Assembly (NCBI GenBank): GCA_017965425.1
Contig: JAGCPY010000040.1
Location: forward strand, 1 to 64,000
Direction: 5' to 3'
DNA length: 64,000 bases
From: Bacteroidaceae bacterium
GTDB taxonomy: Bacteria > Bacteroidota > Bacteroidia > Bacteroidales > Bacteroidaceae
Both the position numbers and the translations under genes were made by a program. The notes under the pieces are model-generated. The model searched no databases, was not told the DNA's origin, and saw only the letters and a program-made list of their open reading frames with translations. Numbering within the stretch: position 1 is the stretch's first letter; the number at the start of each line of letters is the position of its first letter. Shown one piece after another: positions 1-7,718 of this stretch.

Positions 1-131
1 ATAAGAAAAAATTGTGACTTAGAGCACGTAAATGGATAGGATTGAGCGTATGTGAGCCTTGATTTCTAACTTTTCGGGGCAATTTGTTTACATTTTTATC
101 TCGACTGGCTTATAATCCCGAAAATTTTATC

Positions 132-139
132 TAAATTTG
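132..139 (+). promoter_or_regulatory. Bacteroidota -7 promoter box for the MFS gene
   Basis: TAAATTTG matches the Bacteroidota -7 consensus TAnnTTTG. It ends 9 bases before the ATG at 149, so the leader would be only a few bases. No clear -33 TTTG is visible. The first 131 bases of the window hold nothing else I recognise. Confidence 0.5.
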
Positions 140-148
140 CAACCAAAT

Positions 149-1339
149 ATGAAAGAAGGCTTGACAAAAGACCGGCTTTGGAACAGCAACTACTGCCGTG
201 TGATGACGGCGAACTTTGCGCTTTTCTTTGCCTTTTACCTCCTGACGCCTTTGCTGCCGCTGTATCTCGTTGAGCGGTTCGACGCGACAAAGGATGTGGT
301 GGGGCTGGTGTTGAGTGGCTATACCTTGACGGCCCTCTTGGCCCGTCCGTTCAGCGGTTTTCTCGTCGATACCTTCCCGCGCAAGCGTGTCCTGATGATT
401 TGTTTTGCTCTTTTCTTCGTGTTCTTTGGCGGTTATCTGGGTGCCTCTTCACTGTTGCTGTTCACGATAGTAAGGACGTTGCACGGTGCGCCTTTCGGTG
501 CCCTGACGGTGGCCAACACGACGGTGGCCATCGATGTGTTGCCGAGTTCCCGCAGAAACGAGGGCATCGGCTACTATGGATTGGGCAACAACTTGGCGAT
601 GGCTGCCGCGCCGACGGTGGCCATCTACCTTTACAACTTGACCGGCAATTTCGACCTCCTCTTCTGGCTGGCCCTTGTGATTGCCGGACTTGGCATGGCA
701 GCCGTGAGCCATCTGCCGTCCCTTCCCAAAGAAGAAGCCCCTCAGACAGGTCCCCTTTTGCGTCTCGACCGTTTCTTCCTTGTGCGCGGATGGCTGTTGG
801 CTTGCAACATGGTCTTCTTCGGCTTCTGTTTCGGCGTGGTGAGCAATTACCTGGCCATCTACAGTCGTGACGTGATGGGCATCACGGGTGGCACGGGCAC
901 CTGGTTCCTCCTGGTGTCGCTCAGTCTCATTGCATCCCGTCTGCAAGGCGCAAAGGCACTGCGTGAGGGTCGTCTGTTGATGAATGCTGCCGTGGGAACG
1001 GTCTTCTCTTCCTTTGCCTATACGATTTTCGTGCTCTTTCCCAATGCGTTTGGCTACTATGGTTCGGCCATCCTGCTCGGTTTGGGCAATGGCCATCTCT
1101 GGCCCGCCTTTCAGAACATGATGATTTCCATGGCCCATCACAATGAGCGCGGCACGGCCAACTCGACGTTGCTGATTTCGTGGGACGTCGGCATTGGGTT
1201 GGGTGTCCTTGCCGGCGGCTTCCTGGCCGAGCATTTCGGCTACACAACGGCCTTTTGCGCTGTGGCCGTGGCTCAGCTCGCGGGAACAGCTTTGTTCTTT
1301 CTCTTCACACGTGCCTCTTATCTTGCCCATCAACTTTAA
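149..1339 (+). CDS. MFS transporter (drug or metallophore exporter-like)
   Basis: This is a 396-aa inner-membrane protein of the major facilitator superfamily with about 12 hydrophobic segments. The loop after the second segment carries the MFS motif A region (ARPFSGFLVDTFPRKR, roughly residues 65-80), which is typical of proton-coupled exporters. I start at ATG 149 (MKEGLTKDRL), because the longer reading frame begins with a TTG inside the promoter box. The stop is 19 bases before a TonB-dependent receptor gene, followed 2 bases later by a NUDIX gene, so the three are probably one transcript. The pairing suggests export or import of a metallophore or similar small molecule, but the substrate cannot be read from the sequence. 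Confidence 0.85.
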   Translation: MKEGLTKDRLWNSNYCRVMTANFALFFAFYLLTPLLPLYLVERFDATKDVVGLVLSGYTLTALLARPFSGFLVDTFPRKRVLMICFALFFVFFGGYLGASSLLLFTIVRTLHGAPFGALTVANTTVAIDVLPSSRRNEGIGYYGLGNNLAMAAAPTVAIYLYNLTGNFDLLFWLALVIAGLGMAAVSHLPSLPKEEAPQTGPLLRLDRFFLVRGWLLACNMVFFGFCFGVVSNYLAIYSRDVMGITGGTGTWFLLVSLSLIASRLQGAKALREGRLLMNAAVGTVFSSFAYTIFVLFPNAFGYYGSAILLGLGNGHLWPAFQNMMISMAHHNERGTANSTLLISWDVGIGLGVLAGGFLAEHFGYTTAFCAVAVAQLAGTALFFLFTRASYLAHQL

Positions 1340-1358
1340 TACAAACCTTCATAAAACG

Positions 1359-3278
1359 ATGACAAAAAAAGTTTTCTTTTCGGGCATGAAGCCCATTCTT
1401 TTCTCCTTCGCTTTCTTCGCCCTGCCGTCGACGGCAGTGGCTGAGAAGGAACGTGCCGACAGCACTTTGAACGACCTCGTCGTCACAGGAACCCGTCAAC
1501 CTGTACACGAGCGCGAAATCATCTCCACCGTCACCTCGGTCAGCGGTCAGCAGTTGACCCAGATGGAGCGGGTGAGCATCCTGCCCACGCTCACGGAACT
1601 GGTGCCCAACGTCTTCATCACACAGCGTGGGGTGATGGGCTATGGTGTCAGCGGCGGTGCTGCCGGAGGCATCAGCGTGCGCGGCCTCGGCTCTGGGACG
1701 GGACAGGTGCTGGTGCTGGTGGACGGACATCCACAGTATCAGGGCATATTCGGACACGCCATCGCCGATGCCTACCAGACGATGCTGGCAGAGCGCGTCG
1801 AGGTCGTGCGTGGACCTGCCTCGTTGCTCTACGGTTCAAACGCGATGGGAGGCGTGGTCAATATCGTCACGCGTCAACACAAGACAGACGGCGTTCGAAC
1901 AGGATTGAACCTCGGCGCTGGTTCCTTTGGCGGTGTGCAGGCCGACATCCACAACAGCGTGCGTGCAGGTAAGTTCTTCAGCGAACTGGCCCTCAACTAC
2001 CAAGGAGCAGAGAATCACCGCGAGAACATGGACTTCTACCAGTATGGCGGCTTTGCCAAAGTGGGCTATGATTTCTCCTCGCACTGGCGGGCGTGGGGTT
2101 CTTTCAACCTCACCCACTTTGCCGCTTCCAATCCGGGAACGACGGATGCACCCCTGCTGGAAGCCCGTCAGTGGATCAACCGAGGCGTAGCTGAGGTGGC
2201 AGCCGAAAACCATTACGACCGCACGTCTGGTGCTGTCAGTGTCTATCACAATTTCGGTCGCCACAAGATCAATGACGGTCACGCCTCCACGGCCAGCCCG
2301 CGAGACTTCCTCTTCCGTTCGCTGGACGCCCTCACGGGAGTCAGCATCCATCAAGGCATTAACCTCTGGAAAGGAAACTGGACAACTATCGGCTTCGACT
2401 ATCAGAACATCCACGGCGAATGTTGGAATAGCGACATTGATACGGGCGAACGCCTGAACCGCAAGATGGAGCAGAACATGCACTATCCGCTGGACAAGAA
2501 CCTCACCGAGCTGGCTGGTTACATCGACTTCCGACAGGAACTCACCTCGTGGTGGACGGTGGAGGCGGGTGTCAGGTATGACCATCACAGCGAAGCGGGC
2601 GGACAGTGGGTGCCGCAGGGAGGTTTCATCTTCCGTCCGCTCATGAACGGCGAGCTGAAACTGACTGCCGGAAAGGGATTCCGCGTGCCTAACCTGAAGG
2701 AGATGTATCTTTATGGTGTCGCCAACCCCGACTTGAAGCCCGAAAGCCTCTGGAACTATGAACTGGCTTGGAAGCAACGCCTCGCAGGCGGAAACTTCAC
2801 ATACGGCGTGAACCTCTTCTACCTGAAAGCCGACAACCTTATTGGCACGACGATGGTGGCGGAGCTCGGACGGACGGCCAACTACAATACAGGAAAGCGC
2901 GAACATCTTGGCGCTGAGCTGGAAGCGGCTTGGCACATCAACGACCACTGGACACTCTCGACCAACCACAGCTATCTGCACATGGACGCTCCACTGCTGG
3001 CCGCTCCCAAATACAAAGGCTATCTGGGGGCGCACTATCGTGTCTGCCAGCTGGAACTGACAGGTGGCTTGCAGTATATCAACGGCCTTTGCACCAACGT
3101 GGACAGCGGGCACGAGGAGGAAGTGGTGCTCCTGAACGCTTCTGCCTCCTATCATCTCTTCCCCCAGGTGAAACTCTGGGTGAGGGGTGAGAACTTGCTG
3201 GCACGCCGCTACGAGTTCATCGAGGGCTTCCCCATGCCGAAGGCCACGATGATGGCGGGCATACATGTCACTTTCTGA
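1359..3278 (+). CDS. TonB-dependent outer membrane receptor
   Basis: This is a 639-aa outer-membrane active transporter. A signal peptide ends near AVA (residues 1-27) and is followed by a TonB-box-like stretch (NDLVVTGTRQ). Next come a plug domain (about 40-150, with GLGSGTGQVLVLVDG and the plug end RVEVVRGPASLLYGSNAMGGVVNIVT) and a 22-strand-type barrel that finishes in an aromatic residue (HVTF). I chose ATG 1359 because it gives a clean signal peptide; upstream codons overlap the MFS gene. The length fits CirA/FepA-like receptors for siderophores, haem or cobalamin. There is no N-terminal carboxypeptidase-regulatory domain and no SusD partner, so it is not a SusC glycan porter. No cobalamin riboswitch is visible upstream. 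The ligand is unknown. Confidence 0.92.
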   Translation: MTKKVFFSGMKPILFSFAFFALPSTAVAEKERADSTLNDLVVTGTRQPVHEREIISTVTSVSGQQLTQMERVSILPTLTELVPNVFITQRGVMGYGVSGGAAGGISVRGLGSGTGQVLVLVDGHPQYQGIFGHAIADAYQTMLAERVEVVRGPASLLYGSNAMGGVVNIVTRQHKTDGVRTGLNLGAGSFGGVQADIHNSVRAGKFFSELALNYQGAENHRENMDFYQYGGFAKVGYDFSSHWRAWGSFNLTHFAASNPGTTDAPLLEARQWINRGVAEVAAENHYDRTSGAVSVYHNFGRHKINDGHASTASPRDFLFRSLDALTGVSIHQGINLWKGNWTTIGFDYQNIHGECWNSDIDTGERLNRKMEQNMHYPLDKNLTELAGYIDFRQELTSWWTVEAGVRYDHHSEAGGQWVPQGGFIFRPLMNGELKLTAGKGFRVPNLKEMYLYGVANPDLKPESLWNYELAWKQRLAGGNFTYGVNLFYLKADNLIGTTMVAELGRTANYNTGKREHLGAELEAAWHINDHWTLSTNHSYLHMDAPLLAAPKYKGYLGAHYRVCQLELTGGLQYINGLCTNVDSGHEEEVVLLNASASYHLFPQVKLWVRGENLLARRYEFIEGFPMPKATMMAGIHVTF

Positions 3279-3280
3279 CT

Positions 3281-3721
3281 ATGAATGAGGAAACAGGTAT
3301 GAGAACGCTGAACGTCGTCGCCGCCATCATCGTCCACGACGGACGTGTGTTCGCCACTCAGCGAGGATATGGCCCAATGAAGGACTACTGGGAATTTCCA
3401 GGAGGGAAAGTGGAGGAGGGCGAGACCTTGGAGGCTGCCCTGCGACGCGAAATCCGTGAGGAACTGGCAACTGACGTTCACGTCGGGCAGCTGTTCCAGA
3501 CGGTCCAGTACGATTATGAAGCCATCCCAGACGGTCCCCGTGCCCGCGAGGCTTTCCACCTCTGTCTCCATTGTTTCCTCTGCACCCTCAAAGGCCCTGC
3601 ACCACAGCTGTTGGAGCATGAGGCAGCGCGCTGGTTGGCACCGGCAGACTTCTTCACCGTCGAGTGGCTGCCCGCAGACCTCGACCTGGTGAGACGGTTG
3701 GCTCTTCTTTTCCAACGCTGA
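3281..3721 (+). CDS. NUDIX hydrolase, MutT/CTP-pyrophosphohydrolase-like
   Basis: This 146-aa cytoplasmic NUDIX enzyme has the box G(x5)E(x7)REUxEE at residues 42-64 (GKVEEGE...REIREEL). WEFPGGKVEEGE is characteristic of MutT-type 8-oxo-dGTP diphosphatases and related nucleotide pyrophosphohydrolases that sanitise the nucleotide pool. The final glycine of the box is replaced by alanine. The ATG is 2 bases after the receptor stop, so translation is likely coupled; a second in-frame ATG at 3299 could also serve. Nothing in the sequence links it functionally to the receptor and exporter upstream. A repeat block starts 13 bases after the stop. Confidence 0.88.
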   Translation: MNEETGMRTLNVVAAIIVHDGRVFATQRGYGPMKDYWEFPGGKVEEGETLEAALRREIREELATDVHVGQLFQTVQYDYEAIPDGPRAREAFHLCLHCFLCTLKGPAPQLLEHEAARWLAPADFFTVEWLPADLDLVRRLALLFQR

Positions 3722-3734
3722 ATACCAGACTCCG

Positions 3735-3842
3735 AGAACGTGTATTCCTGCTGCCTTGCACGTGTACTCCTGTCACCCCGAACGTGTGCACCTTTCACCT
3801 TGAACGTGTACACATTCGGGGTGGTACGTTTACACGTGTTCG
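3735..3842. repeat. Palindromic repeat block A1 (GTGTACAC type)
   Basis: Five imperfect copies of a short palindrome related to GAACGTGTACAC are spaced about 20-25 bases apart between the NUDIX gene and the next promoter. The clearest are CGTGTGCACC and AACGTGTACACATT. Related blocks occur at 14829, 22548, 26424, 41136 and 63793. Confidence 0.8.
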
Positions 3843-3918
3843 CAGGGTCGTATTGACACCGTAAACAAAAAGAAAGGGGGAAGAATTCACAAGGTATGGA
3901 AGTTTTTATCAAAAAAAC

Positions 3919-3949
3919 TTGTCAGTAACCTCTTTTTCTGTTATTTTTG
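3919..3949 (+). promoter_or_regulatory. Promoter of the SGNH/esterase gene
   Basis: TTG at 3919-3921 and TATTTTTG at 3942-3949 are separated by 20 bases, matching the Bacteroidota -33/-7 arrangement. The start codon lies 42 bases downstream. Confidence 0.55.
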
Positions 3950-3991
3950 CCGCAAATTTGCTTAATTTTATTCGTCGGAAGGAGTTTATCT

Positions 3992-6136
3992 ATGAAAATA
4001 CTCGTATTTCTCTTGTCGATTCTTTTGGCTTCGCCAACGGCTTACGCTGCCAAAGCCAAAAAGACTGTCAAACCTTTGCGCGTGGCATGTGTGGGAAACA
4101 GCGTCACTTACGGATATGGCCTTCACCATCGCGACCGTGATGCTTACCCTGTCCGCCTGCAAGCGTTGCTCGACAGTGCTTTTGGCGTGAACCGCTACGA
4201 AGTTGGCAACTTCGGCCATTCCGGTGCCACCCTACTTTACAAGGGACATCGGCCATACATCAAACTGCCAGAGTTCCATCAGGCTTTGGATTTCCGTCCC
4301 GACTGGGTCGTCATACACTTGGGGCTGAATGATACAGACCCGCGCAACTGGCCGGATTGGAAAGAAGAGTTCATCCCTAATTATCGAGCACTCATAGACT
4401 CATTCCTTCTCGTGAATCCTGAAGCCCGCGTGCTCATCTGCCGAATGACGCCCATCTTCGACCGCCATCCCCGCTTCCGCAGTGGAACACGCGATTGGCA
4501 CCAGCAGGTGCAGGAGGCCATCGAGCGCGTTGCACGTGGGGCAAGGGTGCAACTGATAGACCTCTGGGAGCCGTTGCACATGCGGCCCGACCTCTTTCCC
4601 GATGCCCTGCATCCCAACCCCGAGGGGGCAAAGATTCTCGCGAAGACCGTCTATGGCGCGCTAACGGGAGACTTCGGAGGCTTGCAACTGTCGCCGATTT
4701 ATGGCAAAGGGATGGTCTTGCAGCGCGATGAACCCCTGACACTACACGGACTCGCCAATACCAACCAGACCGTGACCGTACGTCTTGCAGGTGAAGGGGC
4801 CACCGCTGTTCCAGCTTCAGATGGTACGTGGAAGGTACACCTGAAAGCGCGACCGGCTGGAGGTCCATACCGCCTGGAGTTTTCGGCCAAGACGGCTGAG
4901 AAAAAGGCCAAACCCCAGATTGTCGTGCTCGACAGCGTCTTCTTCGGCGATGTGTGGCTGGCCAGTGGACAGTCCAACATGGAGTTGCGGGTGGATCAGG
5001 TGGAGTCACATCAACAGGATCTCACCGACGCGGCCAAGCTCAAGAACCTACACCTTTTTAATATGCCCGCGCGCGCACGGACGGATGCCGTCGAATGGCC
5101 AGACAGCGTGCTTGCCTTCACCAACCGTTTGCAACACATGGACATGCAGGGATGGACGATGGCTACGCCCGAAGCGGTCAAACGCTTTTCCGCCATCGCC
5201 TTTAACTTTGCGCGTGTCTTGTCTGATAACTTGACAGACGTGCCCATCGGTATTATTTGCAACGCCGTCGGAGGTTCAACCACCGAGTCGTGGATAGACC
5301 GAACAACGCTCGAATATGAACTGCCCGACATACTGCGCGACTGGCGCAACGGCGATTTTGGACAGGCCTGGGCACGGGGACGAATGACCCAGAACATCGC
5401 CCACGCTCTCGACAAGGAGTCGCCCGCCTACAACCCCTTGCAGCGGCATCCATACGAACCCTGCTATCTCTTTGAGGCAGCCATACGTCCTTTGCAGCAA
5501 TTCCCCATCAAGGGCGTGCTGTGGTATCAGGGCGAGAGCAACGCTCACAACCTCGAACTTCACACGCAACTCTTCAGCCTCCTTGAGAAATCGTGGAGAT
5601 GTGAATGGGGGAGGGCAGACTTGCCTTTCTATTTCGTGCAGCTCTCCAGCCTCAACCGCCCGTCATGGCCTGCCTTCCGGGATAGCCAGCGCAAACTTGC
5701 CGAACAACTGCCCAACACGTGGATGGTGGTATCTTCAGATGTCGGTGACATCGCCGATGTCCATTACCGCAACAAGCGTCCCGTCGGTGAGCGCCTCGCA
5801 CTTCAAGCCCTCCACCATACCTATGGCCGTCAGCTTGTTTCAGAAGGCCCTCGCTTCAACGGCGGATGCCGTGTGCGGGAGGAGGATGCGTCGGTCGTCC
5901 TCTCCTTCGACAATGCCGATGGCATGACCGTCAGCCGAGGCTTCGAGTTGGCAGCAGACGATGGCATCTATCACCCTGCCCAGGCAACGGTTGAAGGACA
6001 AACCGTCGTCCTTCGATCTCCGAACGTCACCCGACCGGCATTTGTACGTTACGCATGGCAGCCTTTCACCGATGCCGACCTGCGTAATCGCCAAGGCTTG
6101 CCCGCCTCCACCTTCTCGGCATCTTTGCACAATTGA
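3992..6136 (+). CDS. Secreted two-domain SGNH hydrolase / sialate O-acetylesterase-like protein
   Basis: This 714-aa protein has a signal peptide (residues 1-19, ending AYA). The N-terminal SGNH/GDSL domain (about 28-225) shows GNSVTYG at 35-41, GLND at 111-114 and the catalytic DALH pair Asp204/His207. The C-terminal domain (about 230-714) resembles sialate 9-O-acetylesterases: the nucleophile motif ASGQSNM is at 324-330 and GVLWYQGESN near 500. Such enzymes remove acetyl groups from sialic acids or acetylated glycans in the periplasm or outside the cell. Two esterase modules in one chain suggest deacetylation of host mucin or plant glycan, but the substrate is inferred. ATG 3992 is chosen because it opens the signal peptide; the longer frame starts inside the promoter. 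Confidence 0.88.
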   Translation: MKILVFLLSILLASPTAYAAKAKKTVKPLRVACVGNSVTYGYGLHHRDRDAYPVRLQALLDSAFGVNRYEVGNFGHSGATLLYKGHRPYIKLPEFHQALDFRPDWVVIHLGLNDTDPRNWPDWKEEFIPNYRALIDSFLLVNPEARVLICRMTPIFDRHPRFRSGTRDWHQQVQEAIERVARGARVQLIDLWEPLHMRPDLFPDALHPNPEGAKILAKTVYGALTGDFGGLQLSPIYGKGMVLQRDEPLTLHGLANTNQTVTVRLAGEGATAVPASDGTWKVHLKARPAGGPYRLEFSAKTAEKKAKPQIVVLDSVFFGDVWLASGQSNMELRVDQVESHQQDLTDAAKLKNLHLFNMPARARTDAVEWPDSVLAFTNRLQHMDMQGWTMATPEAVKRFSAIAFNFARVLSDNLTDVPIGIICNAVGGSTTESWIDRTTLEYELPDILRDWRNGDFGQAWARGRMTQNIAHALDKESPAYNPLQRHPYEPCYLFEAAIRPLQQFPIKGVLWYQGESNAHNLELHTQLFSLLEKSWRCEWGRADLPFYFVQLSSLNRPSWPAFRDSQRKLAEQLPNTWMVVSSDVGDIADVHYRNKRPVGERLALQALHHTYGRQLVSEGPRFNGGCRVREEDASVVLSFDNADGMTVSRGFELAADDGIYHPAQATVEGQTVVLRSPNVTRPAFVRYAWQPFTDADLRNRQGLPASTFSASLHN

Positions 6137-6164
6137 TTCTTGGAAATCTTCATACAAACGCATA

Positions 6165-6560
6165 ATGGAATCTTTATATTTTGACGACACATTCCTCGAT
6201 GAACTCGACAAGAAGGCACAGGCTTCGCCCCGCCTTCGCATGAACTACGACCTTCGCAACAGTGCTGAAGACCACTCACAACGTATGTTCAATTCCTTGC
6301 AGCCCGGCACGGAACTTCCCATTCACCGTCATCCCAACTCCTCCGAAACTGTAATCATTCTCCGAGGTGTCTTCGACGAAATCTTCTACGATGAACAGCG
6401 ACATGAGATCGCACGTTTTCGCCTTGACCCAAAAGCTGGATGCTACGGCCTCAACATCCCTGCCGGTCAGTGGCACACCATCCATGTCATCGAACCCTCC
6501 GTTCTTATCGAAATGAAGGACGGGCCTTACGCTCCTCCCGCCCCCACCGACATCCTATAA
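6165..6560 (+). CDS. WbuC-family cupin metalloprotein
   Basis: This is a 131-aa single-domain cupin. PRLRMNYDLR followed by GTELPIHRHPNSSET and a second cupin motif (GQWHTIHV) is the layout of the WbuC family, small cupins often found near surface-polysaccharide genes. The histidines of HRH, the following Glu and the later His would bind a metal. ATG 6165 is used because it begins the family's conserved N-terminus; upstream codons overlap the esterase gene. It follows that gene by 28 bases, so the two are likely co-transcribed and may both act on a glycan. The exact reaction is not known for this family. Confidence 0.8.
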   Translation: MESLYFDDTFLDELDKKAQASPRLRMNYDLRNSAEDHSQRMFNSLQPGTELPIHRHPNSSETVIILRGVFDEIFYDEQRHEIARFRLDPKAGCYGLNIPAGQWHTIHVIEPSVLIEMKDGPYAPPAPTDIL

Positions 6561-6684
6561 ATATTCTCTCTTTTCCCTCTTCATTCAACTTTTCCCCGTT
6601 TGATTATTATATCAACATCTTCAGAAAAAAACATTTAAACTCTTTGATAAAGTTTCATACATCAACCACTAAATTTTAATTACA

Positions 6685-7680
6685 ATGAAAAAGATCTTTT
6701 TTCTCCTTGCGCTCGTTAGCCTGATCGGCGTGAGCCGTGTGAATGCACAAAGTTCCTCTGCTGTCACCCTCCATCATGAGAATGAAGTGACAAGTTTTTC
6801 TTCTTTGGAGGCTGCCGTATCGGCTGCTAAACCGAATGATGTTATCGTTCTTTCGAGCGGTTCTTTCACGTTGTCCAGCCTGAATAAGCGAGTCACGATT
6901 AAAGGCGCTGGATTCAATTACACAACAATTACATCTAACGTAAGTGTTATATCTGGGACAAAGATAGAGGGCATTAATTTCACAGGTCAAGTAACTGGTA
7001 TACCTTCCAGTGCTTATAGCTTGGAATTCTTGAAGTGTCGTTTGCTTAGTTTTGATACAGAGGCGGGAAATGCAGGTGGAGCCGTGTATTTCTTCAACAC
7101 GGAGATAGGCGGTGATAATCCTCGAATCATTTGTCGTCCCAATGTGAGAATCAGTTGCATCAATAGTGTTATCAATTCACCAAGAGTCCTGAGTGACGAA
7201 TCGTCTTTCAACTGTATTAATTGCGTTATTCACTTCGACGCCGCATCGAGCAGTGTGTCAGGATATGGTTCGGTGGCTTCCTATGCATCGCAATTGCATA
7301 ATGCTATTCTTGAAAATTGTATTATTCGTCAGGCTGCAGTTTCCAATGCCGCTGATTATATGATTCCTGCCACGGCATCTGCAACCCACTGTGTAGCAAC
7401 AGGTTCTATCTTTACAAAGTTGAGCAATGCTGATGAGAACTGGGTGAATGATAATAAGTCACTGGCTTTGTTGGAAAGTGGCAGCAACTATTATTGGACT
7501 TTGACGAGTGATGCCAAAGCTGCGTACAAAGGAACAGATGGCACCGAAGTGGGTATCTATGGTGGTTATCTTCCTTGGAGTACGGTTACTTCCGTACCCC
7601 GTATTTCCAAATTGAATGTGGCCACCAAGGCGATAGATGGTAAACTCAACGTTGATATTTCTGTCAACGGAGCAGAATAA
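6685..7680 (+). CDS. Secreted beta-helix-like protein of unknown function
   Basis: This 331-aa protein has a clear signal peptide (MKKIFFLLALVSLIGVSRVNAQ). The rest is rich in short hydrophobic strands with Asn/Gly turns (VTIKGAGFNYTTITSN, IEGINFTGQV, VRISCINSVINS), a pattern seen in right-handed parallel beta-helices of the pectate-lyase type. I see no catalytic signature. It has no C-terminal sorting tail of the kind present in the two downstream proteins, so it may be an incomplete partner of them. The stop is 38 bases before the next gene, and all three secreted proteins are on the same strand. No confident promoter box was found upstream. Confidence 0.65.
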   Translation: MKKIFFLLALVSLIGVSRVNAQSSSAVTLHHENEVTSFSSLEAAVSAAKPNDVIVLSSGSFTLSSLNKRVTIKGAGFNYTTITSNVSVISGTKIEGINFTGQVTGIPSSAYSLEFLKCRLLSFDTEAGNAGGAVYFFNTEIGGDNPRIICRPNVRISCINSVINSPRVLSDESSFNCINCVIHFDAASSSVSGYGSVASYASQLHNAILENCIIRQAAVSNAADYMIPATASATHCVATGSIFTKLSNADENWVNDNKSLALLESGSNYYWTLTSDAKAAYKGTDGTEVGIYGGYLPWSTVTSVPRISKLNVATKAIDGKLNVDISVNGAE

Positions 7681-7718
7681 TGTCAAACGAAGAAATAGTG
7701 AAATAATAGTTTAGGCTT

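Noticed and set aside
1340..1358. Cobalamin riboswitch upstream of the TonB receptor
   Set aside because: The gap is only 19 bases. No B12-box-like sequence was seen before the operon or before metH.
1836..3266. A 476-codon open frame antisense to the TonB-dependent receptor
   Set aside because: It lies fully inside a recognised receptor gene and shows no coherent protein family.
7600..7680. A type IX sorting tail on the 331-aa secreted protein
   Set aside because: The end (VDISVNGAE) lacks the YDLSGR...NGKK pattern present in the two downstream proteins.
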